From the NCBI RefSeq assembly GCF_004923205.2, contig NZ_SELD02000037.1:94955-158954 (forward strand): a stretch of 64,000 bases of DNA. The letters are read 5' to 3'. How positions within the stretch are numbered: position 1 is the first letter of the stretch; every line of letters starts with the position of its first letter. Shown in pieces: positions 8,619 through 17,493 of the stretch. The notes under the pieces were generated by a model. It had not been told where the DNA came from, searched no databases, and worked only from the letters and a program-made list of their open reading frames with translations. Origin of the DNA: Paracoccus aeridis (GTDB lineage: Bacteria > Pseudomonadota > Alphaproteobacteria > Rhodobacterales > Rhodobacteraceae). A program made the position numbers and the translations under genes.

Positions 8619-9740
8619 CATCTCCGGCGCCGGGCGCGGTGCGGCGGGCCGCCGCTTCGTCGCCGCGCGCAGCGCCGAACCGCCTGAACGCATCGCTTTC
8701 AAGCACCGCCTCGACCCGCGCGGCCGCCTGTTCCTGCGCGGGCTCGTCCAGCCGGTCCAGCGCGATCTCCCCGATCTCCATCGAACTGTAGCGATCGCGG
8801 TGGCTCAGGTAGCGGGGGTCGTAGTGGTCGCGCATCAGTTCCAGCGCCAGCGCCTCCCACGCGCCCGCCTGGGCCATGCCGCGCCAGCTATCGATCCGGG
8901 CGGCGGGGTGCATCGGGGCCAGGCGCGCGATCGTGCGCTCGACCCGGCCCCGGTCCTCCAGCACGTCGGCATAGTCGCCGGTGGTGAAGGCGGCCCGCGC
9001 CGCGGCCGGCACCACCAGCCGCACGCGCGGCGCGGCGCAGAGCGCGCGCCACATGCCCCGCGGCACGACGATGCCGCCGATGCGCGAACTTTCCGCCTCG
9101 ACCACGACAGGACGGGCCGGGTCCAGCCGCGCCATGGCAAGCGCAAGGCGCGTCTCGAACAGCTTCTGCGGCGGCTGGCCGCCGTCCATCGCGCCGAACA
9201 GGCTGCCGCGGTGGTTGGCAAGGCCTTCCAGGTCGATGACCTGCACCCCGCGCGCGGCCAGCCGGGCGAGAACCCGCGTCTTGGCTGATCCGGTATTGCC
9301 GTCGAGGACCAGCACCGGCGAGACGGGACCGTCCCGTTCCACCATGTCCAGCACCAGCCGGCGCCAGGTCTTCCAGCCGCCCTCCAGCACCGACGCACGC
9401 CAGCCGATCTGGGACAGGATCGTCGCGAACGACCCCGACCGCTGCCCGCCCCGCCAGCAGTAGAGCAGCGGCTGCCACGCCCCGCCGCGATCGGCAAGCG
9501 GCCCGGAAATATGCACGGCCGCGTTCGCCGCGACCAGCGCGCCGCCCACCCGGCGGCCGTCGAAGGGGGACACCTGCTTGTAGATCGTGCCGACGCGGGC
9601 GCGTTCGGCGTCGTCCAGCACCGGCAGGTTGATGGCGCCGGGGACATGGTCCTCGGCGTATTCGGACGGGGTGCGGACGTCGATGATGTCGTCGAACCCG
9701 GCCAGCGCCGGGTCCGTCAGGGATCGAAGCCGGAAGACAC
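8587..9740 (-). CDS. mnmH: tRNA 2-selenouridine synthase MnmH (SelU), probable 5' frameshift
   Basis: The protein has an N-terminal rhodanese domain (IDVRTPSEYAEDHVPGAIN, catalytic Cys in YCWRGGQRSG) and a P-loop (GNTGSAKT) about 50 residues later. This is the MnmH layout that exchanges S for Se at wobble 2-thiouridine via a geranylated intermediate. The frame has no ATG, GTG or TTG between the in-frame stop at 9825-9823 and an internal GTG at 9621, which would cut the rhodanese domain. A GTG at 9740-9738 in the neighbouring frame reads VSSGFDP and would join the main frame if one extra base were present near 9718-9722. CTG starts at 9753 or 9720 are the alternative. The end given assumes the GTG. 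Confidence 0.85.
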
Positions 9741-9772
9741 GCGGTCCGGACAGGGCGCTGCCCGCCGCCCGG

Positions 9773-10345
9773 TCAGTAGACGTAGACGGGGGTGCCGACC
9801 GGCACGTCGTCGTACAGGTCCATCACCGCCTCGTTCCGCATCCGGATGCAGCCGTTCGACACCGAGCGGCCGATCGACGAGGGGTCGGTGGTGCCGTGGA
9901 TGCGGATCGCGGTGTCGTTGCCGCCTTCCGTGTGCAGGTACAGCGCGCGGGCGCCCAGAGGGTTCTGCGGGCCGCCGGGCATGCCGTCCTTGTACTTGCC
10001 GTACTGTTCGGGCTTGCGCTTGATCATCTCGGCGGTGGGCGTCCAGCTGGGCCATTCGACCTTGCGGCCGACCAGAGCGCGGCCGCGCCATACCAGCTCG
10101 TCCGTGCCGACGGCCACGCCGTAGCGGATCGCGCGGCCCGGCGCGATGACATGGTACAGGAAATAGTCGTCCGACACGACGACGATCGACCCGACCTCGA
10201 ACCCCTCGCGGATCGGCACCTCTACCGGGGCGTAGGGGTCGGCGGCGTTCGCCCTGGCCTTGGGGGCGGCCTGCGCCAGCGTCACGCCCGGAAGGGCGAC
10301 CAGCGGCAGGGCGAGGCCCAGCGTCAAAAGGTTGCGGCGAAGCAT
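9773..10345 (-). CDS. Periplasmic L,D-transpeptidase, YkuD family
   Basis: A 190-residue protein with an N-terminal signal sequence (MLRRNLLTLGLALPLVALPG) and a C-terminal YkuD domain carrying the catalytic block HGTTDPSSIGRSVSNGCIRM (nucleophile Cys). These enzymes make 3-3 crosslinks in peptidoglycan or attach proteins to it. The start chosen is preceded by GGAGGG; a longer reading frame upstream lacks a better site. It lies about 33 nt upstream of mnmH in the same direction and is probably cotranscribed with it. Confidence 0.9.
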   Translation of the reverse strand: MLRRNLLTLGLALPLVALPGVTLAQAAPKARANAADPYAPVEVPIREGFEVGSIVVVSDDYFLYHVIAPGRAIRYGVAVGTDELVWRGRALVGRKVEWPSWTPTAEMIKRKPEQYGKYKDGMPGGPQNPLGARALYLHTEGGNDTAIRIHGTTDPSSIGRSVSNGCIRMRNEAVMDLYDDVPVGTPVYVY

Positions 10346-10537
10346 GTCCGTCCCTCCGGTTCTGTTTCGTTCTTGCCCGGCGAGTAGCTGCTTCGGCACG
10401 AAGCTTCAACTCAAAGCCCCGTGACGCAAGGGCGTTTGCGACCACCGCGCGGTTGAGCGGCGGGGCGCCGCCTATTAGGTCTGTCCGGCGCCAGGCCCGT
10501 CCGGCGCGGGGCCCGGCGGGCTTGAGGGAGGATGACG

Positions 10538-11209
10538 ATGACTCGAACCAGCCGCGCCCGGCTTTTCGCCGCGACGCTTGCCGCGATGCTGGCGCCGCTT
10601 GCGTCCTGGGCGGACGCGCCCCGCATCCTCGCCTTCGGCGACAGCCTGACGGCAGGCTACGGCCTGCCCGCCGGCAAGGGCCTGGTGCCGCAGCTGCAGG
10701 CATGGCTGGATGCGCGCGGGATCGAAGCGACGGTGATCGACGCCGGCCTGTCCGGCGACACGACCTATGGCGGCCGGGTGCGGCTGCCGGTTTCAATCCG
10801 CCGCCACGCGCCCGACGCGGTGATCGTGGAACTTGGCGGCAACGACATGCTCATGGGCTGGTCGCCCGAGCGGGCCGAGGCGAACCTGGGGCCGATGCTC
10901 GCCACCGCCACGGAAGGCGGGCGGCCTGCGCTTCTGGTCGGGATCCACGCGCCAGGGCGCGACCGCGACCTGCGCCGCCGCTGGGCCGAGATCTGGCCGC
11001 GCCTTGCCAACACTCACGGAACGCTGCTGCTGCAGGATCTCTACGCGCCGCTCGCGGCGATCCCGCCCGAGGGCCGCGGGCCCTACCTTCTGCGCGACGG
11101 GATCCACCCGTCGGCAAAGGGTGTCGCGCTGCTGGTCGAGCATCTGGGGCCCGAGGTCGCGAAGCTCGCAGCGCAGGCGGCGGCGCGAGAGACGGCCGGC
11201 ACGGACTGA
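10538..11209 (+). CDS. tesA: Arylesterase / acyl-CoA thioesterase I-like SGNH hydrolase
   Basis: A 223-residue protein with a signal peptide (to about residue 25, ending ASWA) and SGNH blocks: GDSLTAGYGLP (nucleophile Ser), a Gly in GLSGDTTYGG, GGNDMLMG (Asn), and the C-terminal DGIHPSAKG (catalytic Asp/His). It is a periplasmic esterase/thioesterase of the TesA type. Of two possible ATGs, the second (10538) sits 6 nt after GGGAGG, while the first touches it, so the second is preferred. Confidence 0.9.
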   Translation: MTRTSRARLFAATLAAMLAPLASWADAPRILAFGDSLTAGYGLPAGKGLVPQLQAWLDARGIEATVIDAGLSGDTTYGGRVRLPVSIRRHAPDAVIVELGGNDMLMGWSPERAEANLGPMLATATEGGRPALLVGIHAPGRDRDLRRRWAEIWPRLANTHGTLLLQDLYAPLAAIPPEGRGPYLLRDGIHPSAKGVALLVEHLGPEVAKLAAQAAARETAGTD

Positions 11210-11230
11210 TCCGCGCCGGCCGGGATCGCG

Positions 11231-11785
11231 TCAGTTCGTCGGCGCGCCGTGGCCCGCGTGGGCGTCGTGGCTTGCCGGGGCGCCGTGGTCGCCGTGGCCC
11301 GCGTGGGCATCGTGGCCCGCGTGGTCGTCATGCCCGGCATGGTCCATCGCCTCGCCCTTCCCGCGTTCGTTGTCCACCGCCGCCTTCACCGGCACGGTGC
11401 CGCAATCGCCCAGATCGAGCGTCAGCGTGACCTCGTCGCCCTGCTGCAGAGGCGTTTCCAGCGCCATCAGCATGACGTGGTCGCCGCCACGTTCCAGCGC
11501 GGCGGTGCCGTTCGCGGGAATGGTCACCGCCTGAACCGGGGTCATCTTCATGACGCCGTTTTCCTCGACGTGGGTGTGCAGCTCGGCGCGGCCGGTCAGG
11601 TCCGAGGCGACGGCGGTCAGCTGGCAGTCCTGCGCGCCCGCGTTGGCGATCGTCATGAACGCGGCGCCCGAGCGGGGGTTGGCCGAGCGCACATAGGCGT
11701 CGGTCACGGTGATGTCCGATCCCGCTTGGGCGAGAACGGAGAGGGGGAGGGCCGCAAGGGTGGCGGCGAGGATCAGGGTTTTCAT
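11231..11785 (-). CDS. Copper chaperone PCu(A)C with His-rich tail
   Basis: A 184-residue protein. Signal peptide to about residue 20 (LPLSVLAQA), then a PCu(A)C domain (about 25-135) with the copper-binding His/Met pattern: ELHTHVEENGVMKM, and HVMLM further on. The last 38 residues hold 10 His in repeated DHAGHD/DAHAGHG units, a likely extra metal-binding tail. PCu(A)C delivers Cu(I) to cytochrome c oxidase in the periplasm. A companion secreted protein lies immediately upstream in the same direction. Confidence 0.9.
   Translation of the reverse strand: MKTLILAATLAALPLSVLAQAGSDITVTDAYVRSANPRSGAAFMTIANAGAQDCQLTAVASDLTGRAELHTHVEENGVMKMTPVQAVTIPANGTAALERGGDHVMLMALETPLQQGDEVTLTLDLGDCGTVPVKAAVDNERGKGEAMDHAGHDDHAGHDAHAGHGDHGAPASHDAHAGHGAPTN
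11240..11345 (-). repeat. Short tandem repeats encoding the His-rich tail
   Basis: Repeated units of the type GGCCCGCGTGGGC(A/G)TCGTGG on the plus strand encode the HAGH/DAHAGH blocks of the copper chaperone tail. Repeats of this kind vary in copy number by slippage. Confidence 0.6.
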
Positions 11786-11812
11786 GGGTCTGTCCTTGGT
11801 GTGCGTGGCGTT

Positions 11813-12160
11813 TCAGGTCGGAAGGCCGCCGCCCGGCGGCCCCCGCGCCTGTGCCGCGACAGGCGGCAGGCCCGCTTCTTTCGGCGCCGCGACCACGACC
11901 GCAGCACGCGCGTCGGCCGCAGGCATCGGCAGCGCCACGGGCGGCAGGTCCAGCCCCGCCAGCAGCGACAGCGCCATGTCGGGGCAGAGGGTGACGTGAC
12001 GCACGGGCGTGCCGTTCTCGTCCACCGTCACCGTCACGACGCGCTCGCCCGCGCACAGCACCACCTCGCCCGCGATCCGCGCCTGCCCGCGGGCATGGCC
12101 CAGCGACAGGCTGGTCGCGGCGACCAGCAGAATCAGCAGAAGGTGAAGGGCCGGGCGCAT
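11813..12160 (-). CDS. Small secreted or anchored protein next to the copper chaperone
   Basis: A 115-residue protein with an N-terminal hydrophobic segment (about 5-20), two Cys about 23 residues apart (VVLCAGERV and VTLCPD), and a Pro/Ala-rich C-terminus. It is not a family I can name with certainty; it resembles small DUF2946-like proteins found by copper genes. It sits 27 nt upstream of the PCu(A)C gene on the same strand, so a joint role in copper handling is a reasonable inference. Confidence 0.6.
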   Translation of the reverse strand: MRPALHLLLILLVAATSLSLGHARGQARIAGEVVLCAGERVVTVTVDENGTPVRHVTLCPDMALSLLAGLDLPPVALPMPAADARAAVVVAAPKEAGLPPVAAQARGPPGGGLPT

Positions 12161-12251
12161 GGGGAACGCTTACGGGCCAGGGCGGCGAAAGGCAAAAGCC
12201 GGGCTGCCCCATGCTTCATCTTGCCGCGCCCATCCAGCGGAGCCCAAAGCG

Positions 12252-12284
12252 AAACGGCCCCGCTTCCGGGGAAGCAGGGCCGTC
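12252..12284 (-). terminator. Rho-independent terminator of rpmB
   Basis: On the minus strand, CGGCCC-T-GCTTCC pairs with GGAAGC-G-GGGCCG, then TTTCGCTTT. It starts about 20 nt after the rpmB stop. Confidence 0.8.
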
Positions 12285-12304
12285 GAAAACATCCAAGGCG
12301 CCGG

Positions 12305-12580
12305 TCAGGCCTTCGCCAGCTCGCGCTTGATCTTCAGCACGCGGGGCGACAGCTCGTCGTCCTTGGCCTTCGCCAGGAACGCGTCCAGCCCGCCGCGGTG
12401 ATCGACCGAGCGCAGGGCGTGGGCCGAGATCCGCAGGGAATACGACTGACCCAGCTTGTCCGAGATCAGCGTGACGTCGTTCAGGTTAGGCAGGAACCGG
12501 CGACGGGTCTTGTTGTTGGCGTGGGACACGTTGTTGCCGGTCATCGGCCCCTTGCCGGTCAGTTCGCACACGCGCGACAT
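12305..12580 (-). CDS. rpmB: 50S ribosomal protein L28
   Basis: A 91-residue protein starting [20 protein letters not shown], with [12 protein letters not shown] and the C-terminal helix [20 protein letters not shown], all typical of bacterial L28. An upstream extension of the frame exists but the family start is clear. Transcribed alone, with a strong terminator downstream. Confidence 0.97.
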   Translation of the reverse strand: MSRVCELTGKGPMTGNNVSHANNKTRRRFLPNLNDVTLISDKLGQSYSLRISAHALRSVDHRGGLDAFLAKAKDDELSPRVLKIKRELAKA

Positions 12581-12686
12581 GATCTTCATCCTTCGTTGCA
12601 GCGGCGACGACCACGGCGGGAATCCGCGAGACGCCGAAAATGAAAGGGCGCCTGCCAAGGCGGCGCCCGAAATCGGTTGCGCGTGA

Positions 12687-13799
12687 TTAGTTGACCGGCC
12701 CGCCCGCGTCAAGGCCGAATCGCGGCGCGGCCTGCGCCGCCGCCGCCAGCCTGCGTTCCACCTCGATCAGCGCCTGCTTGCGCCAGAGACCGCCGGCATA
12801 GCCCGTCAGCGTCCCGTCGGCGCCGATCACCCGGTGGCACGGGATCACGATCGCGATCTGGTTGGCGCCGTTCGCCCGCGCCACCGCGCGGGTCGCCGTG
12901 GGCTGCCCGATCCGCTGGGCGATGGTGCCGTAGCTGACCGTCTCGCCCGGCCGGATCCGGCGCAGTTCGTCCCACACGCGGCGCTGGAACGGGGTGCCGT
13001 GCATCGTGAGCGGGACCGAGAAGCCGCCCGGCTCGCCCGCGAAGAAGCGGGCCAGTTCCCGTTCGACCGTGTCGATCACCGGGGTGCGGCCCAGCCCGAT
13101 CCGCCCGCCCGCGCCCCTGGACAGGCGCTTCAGCTCGGCAGGCAGTCCCTTGCGCTCCACGAACTCCAGCAGGTGCAGGCTGCGTTCGTCGGCGACCGCG
13201 ATCATGCCCCCCATCGGCGTATCGATCCAGTCGGCGGACAGGCCCGGCGCATCCGCGCGCAGCGCCTGCGGCGGGTGGCCGAAAAGCCGCGCGAAGGCGT
13301 CGCGGAAGCCCGAGGCGCTGTCGAACCCGGCCTCCAGCTGCGCCTGGATCACCGGCTCGCCGCGCGTGAGCGCGACCACCCCCTCGCGCACCCGCATCTG
13401 GCGGGCGAGGTCGAGGAAGGTCATCCCGAAGTGCCGCCGGAAGGCGCGGCGCACGGTCGAGGGGTCGTAGCCCGCCGCCGCGACGTCGGCTTCGGTCCAG
13501 CGGCGCGCCGGGTCGGCCCTCAGCGCGGCCAGCAGGGGCGCGACCACCGGGTCGCCGTCGGCTTCCGCCCCCAGCGGGTGGCAGCGGCGGCAGGGGCGGA
13601 AGCCCGCCCCCAGCGCGGCCGCCGGCCCGTCGAACCAGCGGCAGTTTTCCGGCCTGGGCTTCCGCGCCGGGCAGGTCAGCCGGCAGAAGATGCCCGTGGT
13701 CGTGACGCCGACCAGCGCGCGGCCTTCGAAGGCGGGATCGCGGGCGAGCAGCGCGCGATAGAGCGTCTCGGGCTCGGGAAGGGAGAACAGCGTATCCAT
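12687..13799 (-). CDS. ada: Ada: bifunctional methylphosphotriester/O6-methylguanine repair and AraC-type regulator
   Basis: A 370-residue protein with the full Ada order. N-Ada zinc domain (about 10-75): [11 protein letters not shown] and FRPCRRCHP give the four Cys, the first being the methyl acceptor for phosphotriesters. AraC-type HTH (about 90-180). C-terminal methyltransferase (about 190-360) with the acceptor Cys in IPCHRVIG. It repairs alkylated DNA and activates the adaptive response when methylated. No alkB or alkA gene is adjacent. Confidence 0.95.
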   Translation of the reverse strand: MDTLFSLPEPETLYRALLARDPAFEGRALVGVTTTGIFCRLTCPARKPRPENCRWFDGPAAALGAGFRPCRRCHPLGAEADGDPVVAPLLAALRADPARRWTEADVAAAGYDPSTVRRAFRRHFGMTFLDLARQMRVREGVVALTRGEPVIQAQLEAGFDSASGFRDAFARLFGHPPQALRADAPGLSADWIDTPMGGMIAVADERSLHLLEFVERKGLPAELKRLSRGAGGRIGLGRTPVIDTVERELARFFAGEPGGFSVPLTMHGTPFQRRVWDELRRIRPGETVSYGTIAQRIGQPTATRAVARANGANQIAIVIPCHRVIGADGTLTGYAGGLWRKQALIEVERRLAAAAQAAPRFGLDAGGPVN

Positions 13800-13862
13800 G
13801 CGACGGACCTTAGCCGATTCGCGGGCGCGTGTGGCCGGGGATCGGGCGTTTATTCCCGCCGC

Positions 13863-14831
13863 TCACCGCAGGCTGCCCAGCATCGCCGCCGCCGCCGCGA
13901 CCGGATCGGCGCGCCCTGCGGCCACCTCGGCCCCCAGCTCGGCCATGCGCCGGGCCGCGTCCGCTTCGCCCAGACGGGCGAGAAGCCCCGCCCGCACCTC
14001 GGCCTGGAACCAGCCCCGCGCCTGTTCCGCCCGCCGCGCGGCAAGGTGGCCGTGCGCGCGCCGCCAGTCCGCGAGCGCCTGCATCTCGGCCCAGGCTGCG
14101 GCAAGCCCCACCCCCTCCAGCGCGGACACCGGCAGTGCCTTCGGAAAGCCCGGCGGGTCCTGCGGGCGCTTGCGCAGCAGCCGCAGCGCGCCGGTGTAGT
14201 CGGCGACCGTCCGCATCGCCGCCGCGCGCAGGTCGCCGTCGGCCTTGTTGACGAGGATCAGGTCCGCGATCTCCATGATGCCGCGCTTGACGCCCTGCAG
14301 TTCATCGCCGCCCGCGGGCGCCAGCAGCAGGACGAACAGGTCGGTCATGTCGGCGACCAGCGTTTCCGACTGCCCGACGCCCACCGTTTCGACCAGCACC
14401 ACGTCGAAGCCCGCCGCCTCGCACAGCCGCACGACCTCGCGCGTGCGGCGGGCGACGCCGCCAAGCTCGGTCCGGTTGGCGGACGGGCGGATGAAGGCGC
14501 GGGGGTCGCGCGAGAGCTGTTCCATCCGGGTCTTGTCGCCGAGGATCGACCCGCCCGTCCGGGCCGAGCTGGGATCGACGGCCAGCACCGCGACGCGCAG
14601 CCCCTGCCCGGTCAGCATCAGGCCGAAGCCTTCGATCAGGGTGGATTTCCCGACGCCCGGCGTGCCCGACAGGCCGATCCGCAGCGCCTCGGCCCGGGGC
14701 AGCGCATCCAGCAGCCGGATCGCGGCGGCGCGGTGGTCCGCCCGCGTGCTTTCGACCAGCGTGATCGCGCGGGCGAGCGACCGGCGGTCGCCGCCTGCGA
14801 CGGCGCGGGCCAGATTTTCGGGATCGTCCAT
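13863..14831 (-). CDS. meaB: MeaB-type G-protein chaperone of methylmalonyl-CoA mutase
   Basis: A 322-residue protein with SIMIBI G3E motifs: Walker A GTPGVGKSTL (about residue 56), DPSSARTGGSILGDKTRM (switch I), ETVGVGQSE (Walker B/switch II) and NKADGD (base recognition). MeaB loads and protects B12-dependent methylmalonyl-CoA mutase. The mutase gene is not in the window. The start chosen is the family-typical MDDPE; the open frame runs on upstream without similarity. It is divergent from the thioredoxin-like gene. Confidence 0.93.
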   Translation of the reverse strand: MDDPENLARAVAGGDRRSLARAITLVESTRADHRAAAIRLLDALPRAEALRIGLSGTPGVGKSTLIEGFGLMLTGQGLRVAVLAVDPSSARTGGSILGDKTRMEQLSRDPRAFIRPSANRTELGGVARRTREVVRLCEAAGFDVVLVETVGVGQSETLVADMTDLFVLLLAPAGGDELQGVKRGIMEIADLILVNKADGDLRAAAMRTVADYTGALRLLRKRPQDPPGFPKALPVSALEGVGLAAAWAEMQALADWRRAHGHLAARRAEQARGWFQAEVRAGLLARLGEADAARRMAELGAEVAAGRADPVAAAAAMLGSLR

Positions 14832-14921
14832 CGTCGCGCTTCCCTCGACCGGGCGGGTCGCGACGTGGTAATCGGGCGCGGCCCCGATGTGAAGCCGCGG
14901 GGCCGCAACAACGGACGCCCG

Positions 14922-15290
14922 ATGCGCCACCCGCTCGTTCCCGCCGCGATGTTCTGCGCGATGCTCGCCGTCATGCTCGCGTCCACGGCCGCGCAGGCCG
15001 ACACCACCCTGCTGATGGTCGGGGACGAGGGCTGCCCCTACTGCCGCCGCTTCCGGGCCGAGATCCTGCCGGGCTACGCCGCCCACCCGCAGGGCCGCGC
15101 GGCGCCGCTGCGCGAGGTCGACATCGACGGCCCCTATCCCAACGGCCTTGCGCTCGACCGCCGCCCGCAGCTGACGCCGACCTTCATCCTGCTGGACGAC
15201 GGGCGCGAGGTCGCGCGGATCGAAGGCTATCCCGGAAAGGACGCGTTCTGGCCGATGCTGGGCGACATGCTGGACCGGCCCCGCCCCTGA
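14922..15290 (+). CDS. Secreted thioredoxin-fold protein with CPYC motif
   Basis: A 122-residue protein. Signal peptide (about 1-26, ending AAQA), then a small thioredoxin fold with DEGCPYCRRF at about residues 35-44, a cis-Pro region LTPTFILLDDGREV and a terminal helix. It resembles SoxS/SoxW-like periplasmic thioredoxins that keep thiols reduced. No sox genes are next to it, so the specific partner is unknown. Confidence 0.8.
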   Translation: MRHPLVPAAMFCAMLAVMLASTAAQADTTLLMVGDEGCPYCRRFRAEILPGYAAHPQGRAAPLREVDIDGPYPNGLALDRRPQLTPTFILLDDGREVARIEGYPGKDAFWPMLGDMLDRPRP

Positions 15291-15353
15291 GCCGGGGCTT
15301 TTGCCGGCCCGCGCCTTGGGCTAATCGGGCGGGAACCGACGAAAGGGACCGCC

Positions 15354-16646
15354 ATGCACGACATCCGCGCCATTCGCGACAACCCGGACGCCTTCGACGC
15401 GGGGCTTGCCCGGCGCGGGCTGGGCCCGATGTCGGCAGAGATCCTCGCGCTCGACGCCGACCGCCGCGCCCGGATCAACGCGGCCGAGGAGGCGAAGGCC
15501 GAACAGAACCGCGCCAGCAAGGAAACCGGCGCAGCAAAGGCCCGCGGCGACGAGGCCGAGTTCGAGCGCCTGCGCGCGCTGATCGGCGACAGCAAGGCCC
15601 GCATCGCCGCCATGACGGACGAGGCCGAGGCGCTGGACCGGCAGCTGGACGACCTGCTGATGACGATCCCCAACCTGCCGCTGGACAGCGTGCCGGACGG
15701 CAGGGACGAAACCGACAACGTGGAGATCCGCCGCTGGGGCGAGCCGCGCCGGATGAACTTCGCGCCCCTCGAGCATTACCAGATCCCGGCCGTGAAACAC
15801 GGGATGGACTTCGCGACCGCCGCCAGGCTGTCGGGATCGCGTTACGTCGTGCTGACCGGCAGCGTCGCCCGCGTCCACCGCGCGCTCGCGCAGTTCATGA
15901 TCGACCTGCACGTGGACCGGCACGGCCTGACCGAGACCTGGACCCCCGTTCTCGTCCTGACCGAGATGATGGTGGGCACCGGCCAGCTGCCCAAGTTCGG
16001 CGAGGACAGCTACCAGACGACCGAAGGATCGTGGCTGATCCCCACGTCCGAGGTGACGCTGACCAACACCGTCCACGGAGAGCTGGTGGACCACGCCAGC
16101 CTGCCCCGGCGGATGGTGGCCCATTCGCAGTGCTTCCGGTCCGAGGCGGGATCGGCGGGGCGCGACACCGCCGGGATGCTGCGCCAGCACCAGTTCGAGA
16201 AGGTCGAGATGGTGTCGATCACCGACGCCGCAAACGGCCTTGCCGAACACGACCGGATGACGAAATGCGCCGAAGCCGTGCTCGAGGCGCTGGACCTTCC
16301 CTACCGCACCGTCGCCCTGTGCGCGGGCGACATGGGGTTTTCCGCCCGCATCACCCACGACCTGGAGGTCTGGCTGCCCGGCCAGGACACGTTCCGCGAG
16401 ATTTCCAGCGTGAGCTACGTCGGCGAATTCCAGGGCCGGCGGATGAACGCCCGCTACCGCCCCGAGGGAGGCGGCAAGCCGGAGTTCGTGCATACGTTGA
16501 ACGGGTCGGGCCTTGCCGTCGGGCGGACGCTGATCGCGGTTCTGGAAAACGGCCAGCAGGCGGACGGGTCGGTGGATCTTCCCGCGGCGCTGCACCCCTA
16601 TCTGGGCGGCGCGACGCGGCTGGGGACGGACGGCAGGCTGGCCTGA
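15354..16646 (+). CDS. serS: Seryl-tRNA synthetase
   Basis: A 430-residue class II synthetase. The N-terminal coiled-coil arm (about 1-110) begins [20 protein letters not shown]. Motif 2 is visible as [22 protein letters not shown] and motif 3 as [18 protein letters not shown]. It charges tRNA-Ser and also serves selenocysteine tRNA. AAAGG precedes the ATG. The length matches bacterial SerS. Confidence 0.97.
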   Translation: MHDIRAIRDNPDAFDAGLARRGLGPMSAEILALDADRRARINAAEEAKAEQNRASKETGAAKARGDEAEFERLRALIGDSKARIAAMTDEAEALDRQLDDLLMTIPNLPLDSVPDGRDETDNVEIRRWGEPRRMNFAPLEHYQIPAVKHGMDFATAARLSGSRYVVLTGSVARVHRALAQFMIDLHVDRHGLTETWTPVLVLTEMMVGTGQLPKFGEDSYQTTEGSWLIPTSEVTLTNTVHGELVDHASLPRRMVAHSQCFRSEAGSAGRDTAGMLRQHQFEKVEMVSITDAANGLAEHDRMTKCAEAVLEALDLPYRTVALCAGDMGFSARITHDLEVWLPGQDTFREISSVSYVGEFQGRRMNARYRPEGGGKPEFVHTLNGSGLAVGRTLIAVLENGQQADGSVDLPAALHPYLGGATRLGTDGRLA

Positions 16647-16668
16647 GGGCAGGCTGACGATACCGTGT

Positions 16669-16688
16669 CGGGGCGCGCAAACGCCCCG
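16669..16688 (+). terminator. Short hairpin after serS
   Basis: CGGGGCG (16669-16675) pairs with CGCCCCG (16682-16688) about 20 nt after the serS stop. There is no T-run, so it may be a transcript-stabilising or Rho-assisted structure rather than an intrinsic terminator. Confidence 0.35.
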
Positions 16689-16728
16689 ATGCAGGCAACC
16701 GGTCCCGTCCCGGTCGCGTTCGTCGGGC

Positions 16729-17484
16729 ATGGGCAAGGTCATGCGGGCTGCGTTGGAATGTGGGGTGGTCGCGATGTTCGCGGCCAGCTGCCTCATGGTC
16801 GCGCTGCGGCCCGACGCGGTCAGGAACGCAACGGTCGCGCCCCATTCGACCCTGCTGGAAGACCTTGCCTACTGGGGCACGCAGACCCCGCTGCGGGCCG
16901 AGGACGACCTTGTCGGCATCGTCCAGAACCCGCCCAACATCGCGCTGCAATCGCTGCTCGCGGCCGTGCTGGTCGCCTGCGTCGTCTACATCGCCCTGCG
17001 CGCCCGGGTCCGGTTCGCCCCGCCGGTCCCTGCCGCGGCGCTTCTGGGCCTGACCGCCGGGGCGATCTGGCCGTGGCTCGGCACCACCCGGCCCGAAGCC
17101 GGGCTCGCGGTCGCCGCACTCGCGCCCGTGGCGATCGTCGGGGGCATGCTGTACGAGCGGCGGCCGCCCGGAACGATGAACTGGGCGCTGGGGCTGATCG
17201 CGGGCTGGCTTACCGTCAGCGGGATCGGCGCGGCGGCGGCGCTGGTGTTCATGCGGCTCGACGTGGAGAGCGAGCTGGTGACGCTGGCCGCGTTGCTGGC
17301 GCTGTCGCTGATCGGCGCGCAGGTGCAGCTGTCGCTGGGCCGCAACGTGGCCTATGCGATCGCGATCATCTGGGCGATGCTGGGCATCGCCGCGGCCAGC
17401 ATGAGCCTCAGCATGACGGTGTCCACCGCCTGCGTGCTGGGGATCGCGACGATGGCGGTGGTGGTAGTGCGGGTCACGACCTGA
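16729..17484 (+). CDS. Multi-pass membrane protein, unknown function
   Basis: A 251-residue protein with about seven hydrophobic segments, spaced at roughly residues 8-24, 65-87, 95-113, 120-140, 147-170, 180-198 and 205-250, and few charges between them. No transport or enzyme motif was recognised. A second ATG at 16741 is an alternative start. It is convergent with der, whose stop is 9 nt away. Confidence 0.7.
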   Translation: MGKVMRAALECGVVAMFAASCLMVALRPDAVRNATVAPHSTLLEDLAYWGTQTPLRAEDDLVGIVQNPPNIALQSLLAAVLVACVVYIALRARVRFAPPVPAAALLGLTAGAIWPWLGTTRPEAGLAVAALAPVAIVGGMLYERRPPGTMNWALGLIAGWLTVSGIGAAAALVFMRLDVESELVTLAALLALSLIGAQVQLSLGRNVAYAIAIIWAMLGIAAASMSLSMTVSTACVLGIATMAVVVVRVTT

Positions 17485-17493
17485 CGCGCGGCG

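Noticed and set aside
11240..11345. CRISPR-like repetition
   Set aside because: The repeats are short, contiguous, in frame and code for His-rich residues; there are no spacers.
12834..14921. Long plus-strand frame opposite ada and meaB
   Set aside because: Antisense shadow; only its last 123 codons (from 14922) are the real thioredoxin-like gene.
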